Positions 8,157-19,893 of a DNA stretch of 64,000 nt are shown piece by piece. Numbering within the stretch: position 1 is the first letter of the stretch; every line of letters begins with the position of its first letter. The notes beneath the pieces were generated by a model. The model was not told the DNA's origin, searched no databases, and saw nothing but the letters and a program-made list of their open reading frames with translations. Source of the DNA: an uncultured Alphaproteobacteria bacterium (GTDB lineage Bacteria; Pseudomonadota; Alphaproteobacteria; HIMB59; GCA-002718135); assembly GCA_902515745.1 (NCBI GenBank), contig CABXWB010000002.1, positions 168,579 through 232,578 of the forward strand, in the 5' to 3' direction. Position numbers and translations under genes: made by a program.

Positions 8157-8913
8157 AAATTTATATATAAAGTTTGCTTTTAATTTAACAATTTTATTGA
8201 CTATAATTTTTTTTTATAACTTTCTTCATGCTGAAGAAATTTACTTTGACTTATCTGAAGATAGTATTGAACTAAAAACAGATTTTAATGGAAAAGAAAT
8301 TATTATTTTTGGATTACTAAAAAATGATCATGAAACACTTTTGACAATAAAAGGTCCACCGTCAAAAATGAGAATACAAAAAAAAGAGAGGTATTTTGGA
8401 ATATGGATAAATAACCAGTACGTTACTTATAGTAACATTCCATCTTTATTCTTTTTATCCTCATCAAAAGAAATTAACGAAATCTTGCCTGAATCGATAT
8501 TAATTAATGAGGATCTTAGTTTTGAAAAAATTTTAAATAATAAGACTTTTAATCAAAATTTTATTTTCAAAAATGATCAAAAAAATTGGAATGAAAATTT
8601 TGTTAGAATTAAAAAAGAACAATCATTTTATAAAAGTTTTGAAATGAAAAAGATCAAAGATAAATTATTTCAAACTAGCGTTTTTTTTCCAACAAATACA
8701 ATACCGGGGATTTATAATGTTGATATTTACTATATAAGAAATAATACAATTATGAGTACTGATCAAAAAAATATAGTTATAAAAAAAACGGGTATAGGAA
8801 GTCAAATATTTGACTTTGCTAATGAAAATGCAGCTACCTACGGAGTGTTTGTAATTATCTTTTCAATAGTTTCAGGTTTTATTGCTGCTGCTTTATTTAG
8901 GAGAAGTAAATGA
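8149..8913 (+). CDS. TIGR02186 family membrane-anchored extracytoplasmic protein
   Basis: 254 residues. An N-terminal signal peptide (hydrophobic residues about 8-26, likely cleavage after FLHA) is followed by a soluble beta-rich domain and one C-terminal transmembrane helix (about residues 228-250, GVFVIIFSIVSGFIAAALF) with a basic RRSK tail. This layout, and the location after a TauE-type exporter, match the alphaproteobacterial family TIGR02186, whose function is unknown. The periplasmic domain would face the substrate side of the exporter. The next gene begins in its stop codon (ATGA at 8910). Confidence 0.78.
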   Translation: MIKNLYIKFAFNLTILLTIIFFYNFLHAEEIYFDLSEDSIELKTDFNGKEIIIFGLLKNDHETLLTIKGPPSKMRIQKKERYFGIWINNQYVTYSNIPSLFFLSSSKEINEILPESILINEDLSFEKILNNKTFNQNFIFKNDQKNWNENFVRIKKEQSFYKSFEMKKIKDKLFQTSVFFPTNTIPGIYNVDIYYIRNNTIMSTDQKNIVIKKTGIGSQIFDFANENAATYGVFVIIFSIVSGFIAAALFRRSK

Positions 8914-9383
8914 GTGATGATAGATATATTCTAGTTGTTGCAGATAAATCAGAAGAAATGAATACAGCTCTTGAATATGCTTGCGCAAGATCAAAAAAAA
9001 CGGGAAGAAAAATTATAATTGCAACATTCATAGAGCCTTTGGATGTTCTAACAACCAAGGGTGTTACTGATATTATGAAAGAGGAAGCTAGAGAAGAAGC
9101 AGAAACAATTCTTAAAAAAGCCGCCTCATTTGTCCAAGAAAGAACAGGTGACTATCCTGCTCTCTCTTTAAGAGAGGGGGATACTATATCTGAATTAAAA
9201 CAATTATTAGATGAGGAAAAAAATATTAATGTTCTTGTTTTAGCTGCCAATACTGATCCGAATAATAAAAACCCTGGTCCAATAATAACTTCTCTGGTGA
9301 GTAATGAAATAACAAACCTAAGAATACCAATAATGATTGTGCCTGGAAATTTATCATTTGAACATATTGCACAAATAACTTAA
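8910..9383 (+). CDS. Universal stress protein (UspA) domain protein
   Basis: 157 residues forming a single Usp domain: an opening strand YILVVADKSEE, a long helix with EEAREEAETILKKAA, a central strand NVLVLAANTD, and a closing NLRIPIMIVPG. The nucleotide-binding glycine pattern G-x2-G-x9-G(S/T) of ATP-binding Usps is not clearly present, so nucleotide binding is uncertain. It is the last gene of the tauE operon and starts within the stop of the TIGR02186 gene, suggesting linkage to that membrane system rather than a general stress role. pyrE follows after five bases and may be co-transcribed. Confidence 0.83.
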   Translation: MSDDRYILVVADKSEEMNTALEYACARSKKTGRKIIIATFIEPLDVLTTKGVTDIMKEEAREEAETILKKAASFVQERTGDYPALSLREGDTISELKQLLDEEKNINVLVLAANTDPNNKNPGPIITSLVSNEITNLRIPIMIVPGNLSFEHIAQIT

Positions 9384-9388
9384 AAAAA

Positions 9389-10024
9389 ATGTCAAAAGAG
9401 ATAGCTAAAATATTAGTAGATATAAAGTCTATTAATTTTTCATTTGATAAACATTTTACTCTTACTTCAGGCTTGGCTAGTCCTGTTTATGTTGATTGTA
9501 GAAAAATTATTTCTTTTACAAAAGAAAGAAATTTTATAATTGATAAAGCCATAGATTATTTAACTAAAAATAATATTGAGACAGAAATTATTGCTGGTGG
9601 AGAAACCGCAGGAATTCCCTATGCTGCTTTTATTTCCCAAAAATTGGATAAACATATGATTTACATTAGAAAAAAAACAAAAGGTTTTGGAAAAAACAAT
9701 CAAATTGAAGGTGAATTTGAAAATAACCAAAAAGCTCTTTTAGTTGAAGATCTAGCTACTGATGGAGGTAGTAAAATTATTTTTATTAACGCAATGCGTG
9801 AAGCTGGATTAAAAGTTAAAGATATATTTGTAATATTTTATTATGATATTTTTAATTTTAAAGAATCAGAATTATTTAAATTAAATGTAAATATGCACTC
9901 ACTGTGTACTTGGAAAGATGTAATAAATTATATTGAAAGTGAAAAAATATATTCTGAGGAAGAGGTTTCAAACTTAAAAGAATTTTTAAAAGACCCTGAA
10001 AAATGGAGAAGTAAGTATGCGTGA
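9389..10024 (+). CDS. pyrE: Orotate phosphoribosyltransferase
   Basis: 211 residues. PyrE converts orotate and PRPP to orotidine monophosphate in pyrimidine synthesis. The PRPP-binding motif ALLVEDLATDGGSK lies in the second half, preceded by the flexible-loop segment RKKTKGFGKNNQIEG and the IIAGGETAGIPYAA block. The N-terminal FTLTSGLASPVYVDCRK segment is also characteristic. It is eight bases ahead of the start of the nucleotidyltransferase gene (overlap 10017-10024), indicating coupled translation. Confidence 0.95.
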   Translation: MSKEIAKILVDIKSINFSFDKHFTLTSGLASPVYVDCRKIISFTKERNFIIDKAIDYLTKNNIETEIIAGGETAGIPYAAFISQKLDKHMIYIRKKTKGFGKNNQIEGEFENNQKALLVEDLATDGGSKIIFINAMREAGLKVKDIFVIFYYDIFNFKESELFKLNVNMHSLCTWKDVINYIESEKIYSEEEVSNLKEFLKDPEKWRSKYA

Positions 10025-10451
10025 AATAGTTGTTGTCAGCGGAGGTTTTGATCCAATTCACAGTGGTCATATAAAATTAATTAAAGAAGCTTCTAAACAT
10101 GGTGAAGTTGTAGTTTTACTAAATTCTGATTTATGGCTTCAAAAAAAGAAGGGTAAGGAATTTCTTCCTTTTATTGAAAGAACTATAATTATGAATGAGT
10201 TAAAAAATGTTATTGATGTTATAGAATTTGATGACGGAGATAAGACGTGCATCGATGGTCTTAAAAAAGTAAAAAATAAATATCCAAAATCAATTATTAA
10301 ATTTGCAAATGGAGGTGATAGAAATAATAGTACAACACCAGAATCAATATTCTGTGAAAAAAATAATATACTGTTACTTTGGGGTATAGGTGGTGAGAAT
10401 AAATCAAATTCTAGTTCATGGATTTTACAAAAATGGAAAGAAGATAATTAA
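10017..10451 (+). CDS. Nucleotidyltransferase (cytidylyltransferase-like fold)
   Basis: 144 residues, with the class signature GGFDPIHSGHIKLIKEA near the N-terminus containing the HxGH catalytic pair, then VVLLNSDLW and FIERTIIMNEL (the ISSTE-like region is degenerate) and NGGDRNN. The fold is that of RfaE-C / TagD / CoaD transferases joining a phosphorylated substrate to CMP or AMP. Substrate not identified; ADP-heptose or CDP-glycerol type roles are guesses. A good ribosome-binding site (GGAGAAG) lies in the end of pyrE. The stop codon shares TTAA with the stop of pdxH on the other strand. Confidence 0.78.
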   Translation: MREIVVVSGGFDPIHSGHIKLIKEASKHGEVVVLLNSDLWLQKKKGKEFLPFIERTIIMNELKNVIDVIEFDDGDKTCIDGLKKVKNKYPKSIIKFANGGDRNNSTTPESIFCEKNNILLLWGIGGENKSNSSSWILQKWKEDN

Positions 10452-11053
10452 GGATATAATTTTCTTGTAACCCAACCATCATTTTCCATACGAAATTCGA
10501 GTCTGTCATGCAATCTGAATGGCATATCTTGCCAAAATTCAATTAATACAGGCGCTACTAAGTAACCATTCCAATGTGTAGGTCTTGGCACATCATTATC
10601 TGAAAATTTTTTTTCAAACTCTTTTACTCTTTTAGTTAATGTCGATCTATCATCTAGTTCTTCTGACTGTAATGAAGCCCAAGCTCCTATTCTACTTCCT
10701 AGTGGCCTTGAATTATAATATTCATCAGCTTCAGCGTTTGAAATTTGTGAAACATTACCTTCTATTCTTATTTGTCTTTGAAGTGTTTTCCAATGAAAAT
10801 TTAAAGCTACACTATCGTTGTTTTTAATTGCTCTACCTTTTTTACTATTTGAATTTGTGTAAAAAACAAAACCTTTATCATCATATGATTTAAGTAAAAC
10901 AATTCGTGAGCTGGGTTTGCCTTCAGAAGATATAGTAGCAAGGTTCATAGCATTTGGATCATTGATTTCACTTTTCTTTGCCTCTTCAAACCAATGTTGA
11001 AAAAGTTCAATTGGTTTTTTATCAGAATTTATTAATTTTTGATTTGATTGCAT
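10448..11053 (-). CDS. pdxH: Pyridoxamine 5'-phosphate oxidase
   Basis: 201 residues. PdxH oxidises pyridoxine or pyridoxamine 5'-phosphate to pyridoxal phosphate with FMN and oxygen. Family blocks are MNLATISSEGKPSSRIVLLK, FVFYTNSNSKKG, SRIGAWASLQSE, and the C-terminal signature FWQDMPFRLHDRLEF ending in RKLYP. It is divergent from fabI with 68 AT-rich bases between starts; this pdxH-fabI-aroC neighbourhood recurs in Alphaproteobacteria. In a streamlined genome this suggests salvage or synthesis of vitamin B6. Confidence 0.96.
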   Translation of the reverse strand: MQSNQKLINSDKKPIELFQHWFEEAKKSEINDPNAMNLATISSEGKPSSRIVLLKSYDDKGFVFYTNSNSKKGRAIKNNDSVALNFHWKTLQRQIRIEGNVSQISNAEADEYYNSRPLGSRIGAWASLQSEELDDRSTLTKRVKEFEKKFSDNDVPRPTHWNGYLVAPVLIEFWQDMPFRLHDRLEFRMENDGWVTRKLYP

Positions 11054-11121
11054 ATTATAGATATGAATATTATTTTATAAGTATATATATCTATATTTAT
11101 AAAAAAACACTGATTTACAAT

Positions 11122-11949
11122 ATGTTGATGCAAAATAAAAAAGGTCTGATTATGGGAGTGGCAAATGATAGATCTATTGCCTGGGGTATTGCAAAAAAAT
11201 TAGCAGAACAGGGAGCAGAAATTGCACTTACTTATCAAGGAGAAGCTCTTAAAAAAAGAGTTCAGCCACTTGCAGAAGAAATAGGGTCTAACACTATTAT
11301 TCCTTGTGATGTTTCAGACTCACAAAGTATGAATAATGTTTTTGAAACACTTAAAAATAAATGGAGTAAATTAGATTTTCTTGTTCATGGAATTGGTTTT
11401 TCTAACAAAGATGAATTAAGAGGTAAATATTACAATACATCTTCTGATAATTTTAAACAAACTATGCATATATCATGTTATTCTTTTACAGAGGCTTGTA
11501 GGCTAGCAGAACCTTTAATGAATAATGGTGGATCAATTTTAACTTTAACATATTATGGCTCTGAACAAGTTATGCCTCATTATAATGTTATGGGAGTTGC
11601 AAAAGCAGCTTTAGAGGCAAGTGTTAGATATTTAGCAGTTGATTTGGGAGAAAAAAATATAAGAGTTAATGCCATTAGTGCTGGCCCAATTAAAACTTTA
11701 GCAGCATCAGGAATAGGTGATTTTAGATTTATTCTAAAATGGAACGAGCTTAATGCTCCACTTAAAAGAAATGTAAATCAGCAAGATGTTGGAAATTCTG
11801 CTTTGTATCTCTTAAGCGATCTTGGAAGTGCCGTTACTGGTGAAATACAACATGTCGATTGTGGCTATCATACTGTAGGAATGGTTGCAGTTGATGAGAG
11901 TGAAAGTGTATCAGAATTATTAGGTGAATTTACAAATTCTAAAAAATGA
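11122..11949 (+). CDS. fabI: Enoyl-[acyl-carrier-protein] reductase (NADH)
   Basis: 275 residues from ATG 11122 (a second ATG at 11128 is equally possible). The frame stays open upstream to 10978, but that stretch lies over pdxH and has no family similarity. FabI performs the last reduction of each fatty-acid elongation cycle. Visible are the opening [17 protein letters not shown], which is typical of FabI, and the catalytic Tyr154 and Lys161 in YNVMGVAK (Y-x6-K), with [17 protein letters not shown] near the substrate loop. It overlaps aroC by four bases (ATGA at 11946). Confidence 0.95.
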   Translation: MLMQNKKGLIMGVANDRSIAWGIAKKLAEQGAEIALTYQGEALKKRVQPLAEEIGSNTIIPCDVSDSQSMNNVFETLKNKWSKLDFLVHGIGFSNKDELRGKYYNTSSDNFKQTMHISCYSFTEACRLAEPLMNNGGSILTLTYYGSEQVMPHYNVMGVAKAALEASVRYLAVDLGEKNIRVNAISAGPIKTLAASGIGDFRFILKWNELNAPLKRNVNQQDVGNSALYLLSDLGSAVTGEIQHVDCGYHTVGMVAVDESESVSELLGEFTNSKK

Positions 11950-13016
11950 CTGCTAATTCAATAGGAAAAATCTTTAATTTTACTACATGGGGAGAAAGCC
12001 ATGGCAAAGCTATAGGTTGTGTTGTCGATGGAGTTCCATCGAACATAAATTTAACTGAAAAGGATATTCAACCCTATTTAGATAAAAGAAAACCTGGTCA
12101 GTCGAAATTTACAACTCAAAGAAAAGAAGAGGATAAAGTTGAAATACTATCTGGAACTTTTGAAGGAAAAACAACAGGTCATCCTATTTCTCTAATTATT
12201 TACAATCAAGATCAGAGATCAAAAGATTATGGTGATATAAAAAGTAAATTTAGACCAGGTCATGCAGATTACACATATTGGAAAAAATATGGAATAAGAG
12301 ATTATAGAGGTGGTGGTAGATCTAGTGCTAGAGAAACTGCAATGAGAGTAGCAGCAGGAGCAATAGCGAGAAAAATCATAAAAAATAAAATTAAAAATCA
12401 AGTTGTAATAACAGGTGCACTAATTCAAATAGGTAATCATAAAATTAATTATGATAATTGGAATAATAATTTTATTCCAAAAAATAATTTTTGGAGTCCT
12501 GATAAAGAAATTATTAAAATATGGGAAAACGAAATACAAATTGCAAGAAAATCTGGTTCCTCTTTAGGTGCCATAATTGAAATTAGAGTAAAAGGTTTGC
12601 CCGCTGGATTAGGAGAACCTATTTATGAAAAAATAGACTCTGACATTGCTAAGGCATTGATGTCTATCAATGCTGTTAAGGGAGTAGAAATGGGTAATGG
12701 ATTTAGCAGTGTTTATGAAACTGGAATTTCTAATGTTGATGAAATGAGAATAAAAAATAAGAAACCTTTATTTCTTTCAAATAATAATGGTGGAGTTCTT
12801 GGAGGTATTACAACGGGCCAAGAATTAATTACTAGATTTGTAGTAAAGCCAACAAGCTCAATATTATCGCCAAAAAAAACAATTAATACAAAATTAAAAG
12901 AAACAACAATATCTACTAAAGGTCGTCATGATCCATGTGTTGGTATAAGAGCTGTTCCCGTTGGTGAAGCAATGGTTGCCACAACAATAGCTGATCATTG
13001 TTTAAGATTTTTTTAA
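11946..13016 (+). CDS. aroC: Chorismate synthase
   Basis: 356 residues, full length. AroC catalyses the last step of the shikimate pathway using reduced FMN. Signatures include the N-terminal [17 protein letters not shown], the central [19 protein letters not shown], and the C-terminal [18 protein letters not shown]. It begins in the fabI stop codon and ends with a 15-base tail-to-tail overlap with tlyA, so no terminator fits between them. Confidence 0.97.
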   Translation: MTANSIGKIFNFTTWGESHGKAIGCVVDGVPSNINLTEKDIQPYLDKRKPGQSKFTTQRKEEDKVEILSGTFEGKTTGHPISLIIYNQDQRSKDYGDIKSKFRPGHADYTYWKKYGIRDYRGGGRSSARETAMRVAAGAIARKIIKNKIKNQVVITGALIQIGNHKINYDNWNNNFIPKNNFWSPDKEIIKIWENEIQIARKSGSSLGAIIEIRVKGLPAGLGEPIYEKIDSDIAKALMSINAVKGVEMGNGFSSVYETGISNVDEMRIKNKKPLFLSNNNGGVLGGITTGQELITRFVVKPTSSILSPKKTINTKLKETTISTKGRHDPCVGIRAVPVGEAMVATTIADHCLRFF

Positions 13017-13751
13017 AATACTATAAATCAAAAATTCTTTATTTCCTTTTGGTCCAGTTATTGGACTTTCGACTAAACCTACAACTTCAGCCTTAATTGT
13101 TTTTTTAAACCAATTCGATATATCCTTACATACTTGTTCATGAATCAATGGATCTTTCACAATACCTTTTTTCAAATTTATTTTATTAGTTTCAAATTGC
13201 GGCTTAATTAGTGAAATAATCTCAGCTTTACTAGATAAAAGCTTCAAGCTAGGTTCTATAACCTTTTTTAGACTAATGAAACTAACATCACAGACTACCA
13301 AATTAATTTTTTCATGAATTATTGAGTTATCTAAATATTTAGCATTAAAATTTTCTATACTAATAATTTTTTTTTCTTTTTTTAATTTTTCATGAAGTTG
13401 ATTTGTACCAACATCAATAGAATATATTTTTTTAGCGTTTTTTTTTAAAAGAACTTCTGTGAATCCACCAGTTGATGAACCGATATCTAGACAAATTTTA
13501 TTTTCAATATCAATCTTAAAATGATCAATCGCTTTGAGTAATTTGAATGCACCTCTTGATACCCATGGAGGATGAAGTTGTTTAATTTTTATTTTTGAGT
13601 TTTCATTAAAACTGTTACCACTTTTGGTAATAATTTTATCGTTTACATAAACTTGGCCGGCCATAATCATAGATTGGGCTTTTGATTTAGTATCTGCTAA
13701 GTTTCTATCCATTAAAAGCTGATCAAGTCTTATTTTTAGATTTTTACTCAA
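13002..13751 (-). CDS. TlyA-family rRNA 2'-O-methyltransferase / hemolysin-like protein
   Basis: 249 residues. An N-terminal S4 RNA-binding domain (about residues 6-65, [19 protein letters not shown]) is followed by an FtsJ-like methyltransferase domain with the SAM motif [15 protein letters not shown] near residue 90 and [13 protein letters not shown]. TlyA modifies cytidines of 16S and 23S rRNA in mycobacteria; the activity in this lineage is inferred. The best start is TTG at 13751, because the next ATG would cut into the S4 domain; no Shine-Dalgarno is visible. It follows xseB by nine bases; dxs, often between the two in Alphaproteobacteria, is absent here. Confidence 0.88.
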   Translation of the reverse strand: MSKNLKIRLDQLLMDRNLADTKSKAQSMIMAGQVYVNDKIITKSGNSFNENSKIKIKQLHPPWVSRGAFKLLKAIDHFKIDIENKICLDIGSSTGGFTEVLLKKNAKKIYSIDVGTNQLHEKLKKEKKIISIENFNAKYLDNSIIHEKINLVVCDVSFISLKKVIEPSLKLLSSKAEIISLIKPQFETNKINLKKGIVKDPLIHEQVCKDISNWFKKTIKAEVVGLVESPITGPKGNKEFLIYSILKKS

Positions 13752-13760
13752 ATTTGAAAA

Positions 13761-13979
13761 TTACTTAAAATCTTCTTTTGTGACTTTATTGTTTTCTTGC
13801 TTAATTTTTTTAATTTGGTTTTCAATACTTTTTAATTTTTCCTCACATGCTTTTTTTAAATTCATTCCTTCTTCGTAAAGTTTTACAGATTCTTCTAAAT
13901 CAACTTCACCATTTTCTAATTTCTCTACAATAGACTCAAGTTTTTTTAAATTATTTTCAAAATTATTATCTTTATTCAT
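13761..13979 (-). CDS. xseB: Exodeoxyribonuclease VII small subunit
   Basis: 72 residues with the typical XseB helical signature: FENNLKKLESIVEKLENGEV followed by DLEESVKLYEEGMNLKKACE and a charged C-terminal helix. XseB binds XseA to form exonuclease VII, which degrades single-stranded DNA; xseA is not in the window. The ATG at 13979 overlaps the end of the upstream membrane-protein gene by eight bases, so the two are likely co-translated. Confidence 0.92.
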   Translation of the reverse strand: MNKDNNFENNLKKLESIVEKLENGEVDLEESVKLYEEGMNLKKACEEKLKSIENQIKKIKQENNKVTKEDFK

Positions 13980-14265
13980 TAGATGTATCTATTTTTGTAA
14001 TATTTGATGTTTCTATATCATATATTAAAGCATAAACTTTATCATTACTTTTTATTGTAAACAAAATCCTATTATTATCAATCATATCTATATCTGTAAT
14101 TTTATGCCCTTTTTCTAAATTTAAATTGTAATCAATTAAATTTGTTTCTAAATTACTTTGTTTTTTTGTTGTTTTTATATACAAACCATAAACGAGAGCT
14201 AAAAAACAAATAACAATTAATATTCCTAAAAATATTACTATAAATTTAAGAATTTTTTGAGACAT
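13972..14265 (-). CDS. Small single-pass membrane protein (DUF6476-like)
   Basis: 97 residues: a hydrophobic helix at about residues 7-28 (LKFIVIFLGILIVICFLALVYG), then a short soluble domain of about 65 residues with no motif I recognise. The size and topology, and the location opposite rluD, resemble an alphaproteobacterial family catalogued as DUF6476; that match is from memory and moderate. Its start codon overlaps the start codon of rluD on the opposite strand within the four bases CATG at 14263-14266. A TATAGA element lies eight bases before the start, inside rluD, which would fit a leaderless transcript. Confidence 0.6.
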   Translation of the reverse strand: MSQKILKFIVIFLGILIVICFLALVYGLYIKTTKKQSNLETNLIDYNLNLEKGHKITDIDMIDNNRILFTIKSNDKVYALIYDIETSNITKIDTSNE

Positions 14266-15235
14266 GAACGAATTCTATAATCTTAAATTAACTATAAATA
14301 AACAATTAAGTTCACAAAGATTAGATAAAGTGCTCGTTTCAAAATTGGAAGGGTATTCAAGAACACAAATAAAAACTTTAATATTAAATGGCAATGTAAG
14401 TCTTAATGAAAAGGAAATAAAAGATCCGTCTTACATAACTAAAGAAAATGAAAATTACTTTATAAATATTATCTTAAAACAAGAAACAAAACATTCACCT
14501 GAAAATATAGACTTAAACATTATTTTTGAAGATGAAGATTTAATTGTTATAAATAAACCTCCAAATTTAGTAATGCATCCAGCTCCTGGAAATGAAAGCG
14601 GCACTCTTGTGAATGCTCTTATGCATTACACTAATAATCAACTAAGTAATTTAGATGATAATGCTAGACCAGGAATAGTCCATCGTTTAGATAAGGATAC
14701 GAGTGGAATTCTTGTTGTTGCAAAAAATAATAATGTTCATATTAATTTAGCCGAACAATTCAAAGAACATACGATATCTCGTAGATATAAAGCAATAGTT
14801 TGGGGAACTCCTGATAATCAATCAATTGAAGGGTACATAGAGAGAAATAGAAAAAATAGAAAAAAAATGAGTTTAAATAATAAGGGTTTTGGAAAATATT
14901 CTAAAACCGATATTAAATTAGAAAAAACTTTTGGTATTGCTAGTTTAGTTGACTGCCATTTACATACTGGAAGAACACATCAAATTAGACTTCATTTAAC
15001 TTCTAAAAATTCTCCAATCATTGGTGATAAGATTTATGGAAAAAGTAAAATTAATCAATTTGGAAAAGATAAAAATACATTTAATAAATTCATGATTTTA
15101 AAAAATTTTGAAAGACAAGCATTGCATGCTTATCATCTTGGTTTTGATCATCCTACATCAAAAAAAAGGATGGATTTTGATATTGAAATTCCTGAAGATT
15201 TTAAGAATTTAATTGAATTATTGCTTAAATATTAA
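14264..15235 (+). CDS. rluD: RluA/RluD-family rRNA pseudouridine synthase
   Basis: 323 residues. An N-terminal S4 domain (about residues 13-75, SSQRLDKVLVSKLEGYSR) precedes the synthase domain with the catalytic motif GIVHRLDKDTSGILVVAK (Asp in HRLDKDTSG) and the later HTGRTHQIRLHL. The length and S4 domain fit RluD, which makes pseudouridines in helix 69 of 23S rRNA. The ATG at 14264 is needed to keep the S4 domain and shares its bases with the start of the divergent membrane-protein gene. rpoH follows after 30 bases. Confidence 0.92.
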   Translation: MNEFYNLKLTINKQLSSQRLDKVLVSKLEGYSRTQIKTLILNGNVSLNEKEIKDPSYITKENENYFINIILKQETKHSPENIDLNIIFEDEDLIVINKPPNLVMHPAPGNESGTLVNALMHYTNNQLSNLDDNARPGIVHRLDKDTSGILVVAKNNNVHINLAEQFKEHTISRRYKAIVWGTPDNQSIEGYIERNRKNRKKMSLNNKGFGKYSKTDIKLEKTFGIASLVDCHLHTGRTHQIRLHLTSKNSPIIGDKIYGKSKINQFGKDKNTFNKFMILKNFERQALHAYHLGFDHPTSKKRMDFDIEIPEDFKNLIELLLKY

Positions 15236-15265
15236 ATTATATTTTATTTGTGATATAGGCGTCCT

Positions 15266-18493
<3,228 letters not shown>

Positions 18494-18501
<8 letters not shown>

Positions 18502-19849
18502 GATAAGGCCTTACTAATTTTTTTATTTCTAGAGATTTCTTTTTGACCTCAGTAACTTCTTCCCCTTCGACTAGTATTCTAACTAATGGTTCTGTTCCAG
18601 ATAACCTTACAAGAGATCTGATTTTTTTATTATTATATAGTTTATCATTTTTTAACTTATCAAGAATTTTTAACAGTTTGGTATTCTTTATTTTATACCT
18701 TAAGTTAATTTTTTCTTGGGCAAAGTCATTGTACAAATCAAAAAGTTTGCTCGCCTTATTTTTATTTGATATCAAAATTTCAGTGATTTTTAGAGCTGCC
18801 AAAATTCCATCACCAGTATTAGAGTGTTCTGACAATATTATATGTCCTGATTGTTCCCCACCTATCATAGATTTAGATTTTTTCATTTGATTTATAACGT
18901 TTATATCTCCAACAGATGTTCGCTTAATCTTTAATTTTAATTTATTTGTGAGATAATTTTCTAATCCCATATTAGACATGACCGTTATAATAACATCATG
19001 TTGGTTGGATTTTTTCTGAGGTTTTATATAACTTTTACATAACAATCCTATAATTTTATCACCATCAACTTCTTTACCTTCTTCATCTACAACTATTAAC
19101 CTATCTCCATCACCATCAAATGCAAATCCAATATCAGCCTTTTCTTTTATGACATTTTGTGAGAGTGATTTCACATCGACTGCACCACAATTTTTATTAA
19201 TGTTTAAGCCATCTGGATTATTATTTATGGCAATTATATTATGACCTAGCTCCCAGAATAAATTTGGCGCTATATTGTATGTAGCTCCATTCGCACAATC
19301 TAAAACAATTTTTAATTTTTTCTTGGATGACGTTTTATTTAAAGTACTTTTTAAAAATTCTGAGTACCTGCCTGAAGCATCTTCTAGTCTTTTTGCATTT
19401 CCGGATACTAATGTGTTGTTTGTTACTTTAGAATATTTTTTATTATTTAAAACTATATATTCAACCTTTTGCTCTATTGATGAACTTAATTTTGTTCCAG
19501 TTCTGTCAAAAAATTTAAGTCCGTTATATTCATATGTATTATGAGAAGCTGTAATCATTACACCAATATCAGCTCTTAAAGTTTTAATCATCAATGGTAC
19601 AGCAGGTGTTGGAAGTGGACCAACTAAAATTACATCCATGCCCATAGAAATAAATCCAGCTGTAACAAGAGGCTCGTATAAATAACCAGATAATCTTGTA
19701 TCTTTACAGATGACAACCCTACTATTTTTAGAATCTTTCTTTTTGAGAAGATATGCTACTGTTTTTGAAATTTTTAAACAAGTTTCAGCAGAAAGAGGTT
19801 CCTCATTAACTAAGCACCGTATACCATCGGTACCAAATATTTTAGACAT
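18494..19849 (-). CDS. glmM: Phosphoglucosamine mutase
   Basis: 451 residues. GlmM converts glucosamine 6-phosphate to the 1-phosphate for peptidoglycan and lipopolysaccharide. The opening FGTDGIRCLVNEEPLS, the phosphoserine loop MITASHNTYEYNG, the metal site FAFDGDGDRLIVVDE and the sugar loop GGEQSGHIIL are all present, plus RLSGTEPLVRILVEG at the C-terminus. It follows ftsH by 44 bases in the same direction, as in many proteobacteria, though folP is not between them. Confidence 0.96.
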
Positions 19850-19893
19850 TTATGTCTTTTATTCAAAAATATAAATAAAGTGAAGTAATTAAA

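Noticed and set aside
10978..11121. Possible 48-residue N-terminal extension of FabI
   Set aside because: It lies over the start of pdxH on the other strand, has no family similarity, and FabI proteins begin at the [15 protein letters not shown] segment reached by the ATG at 11122.
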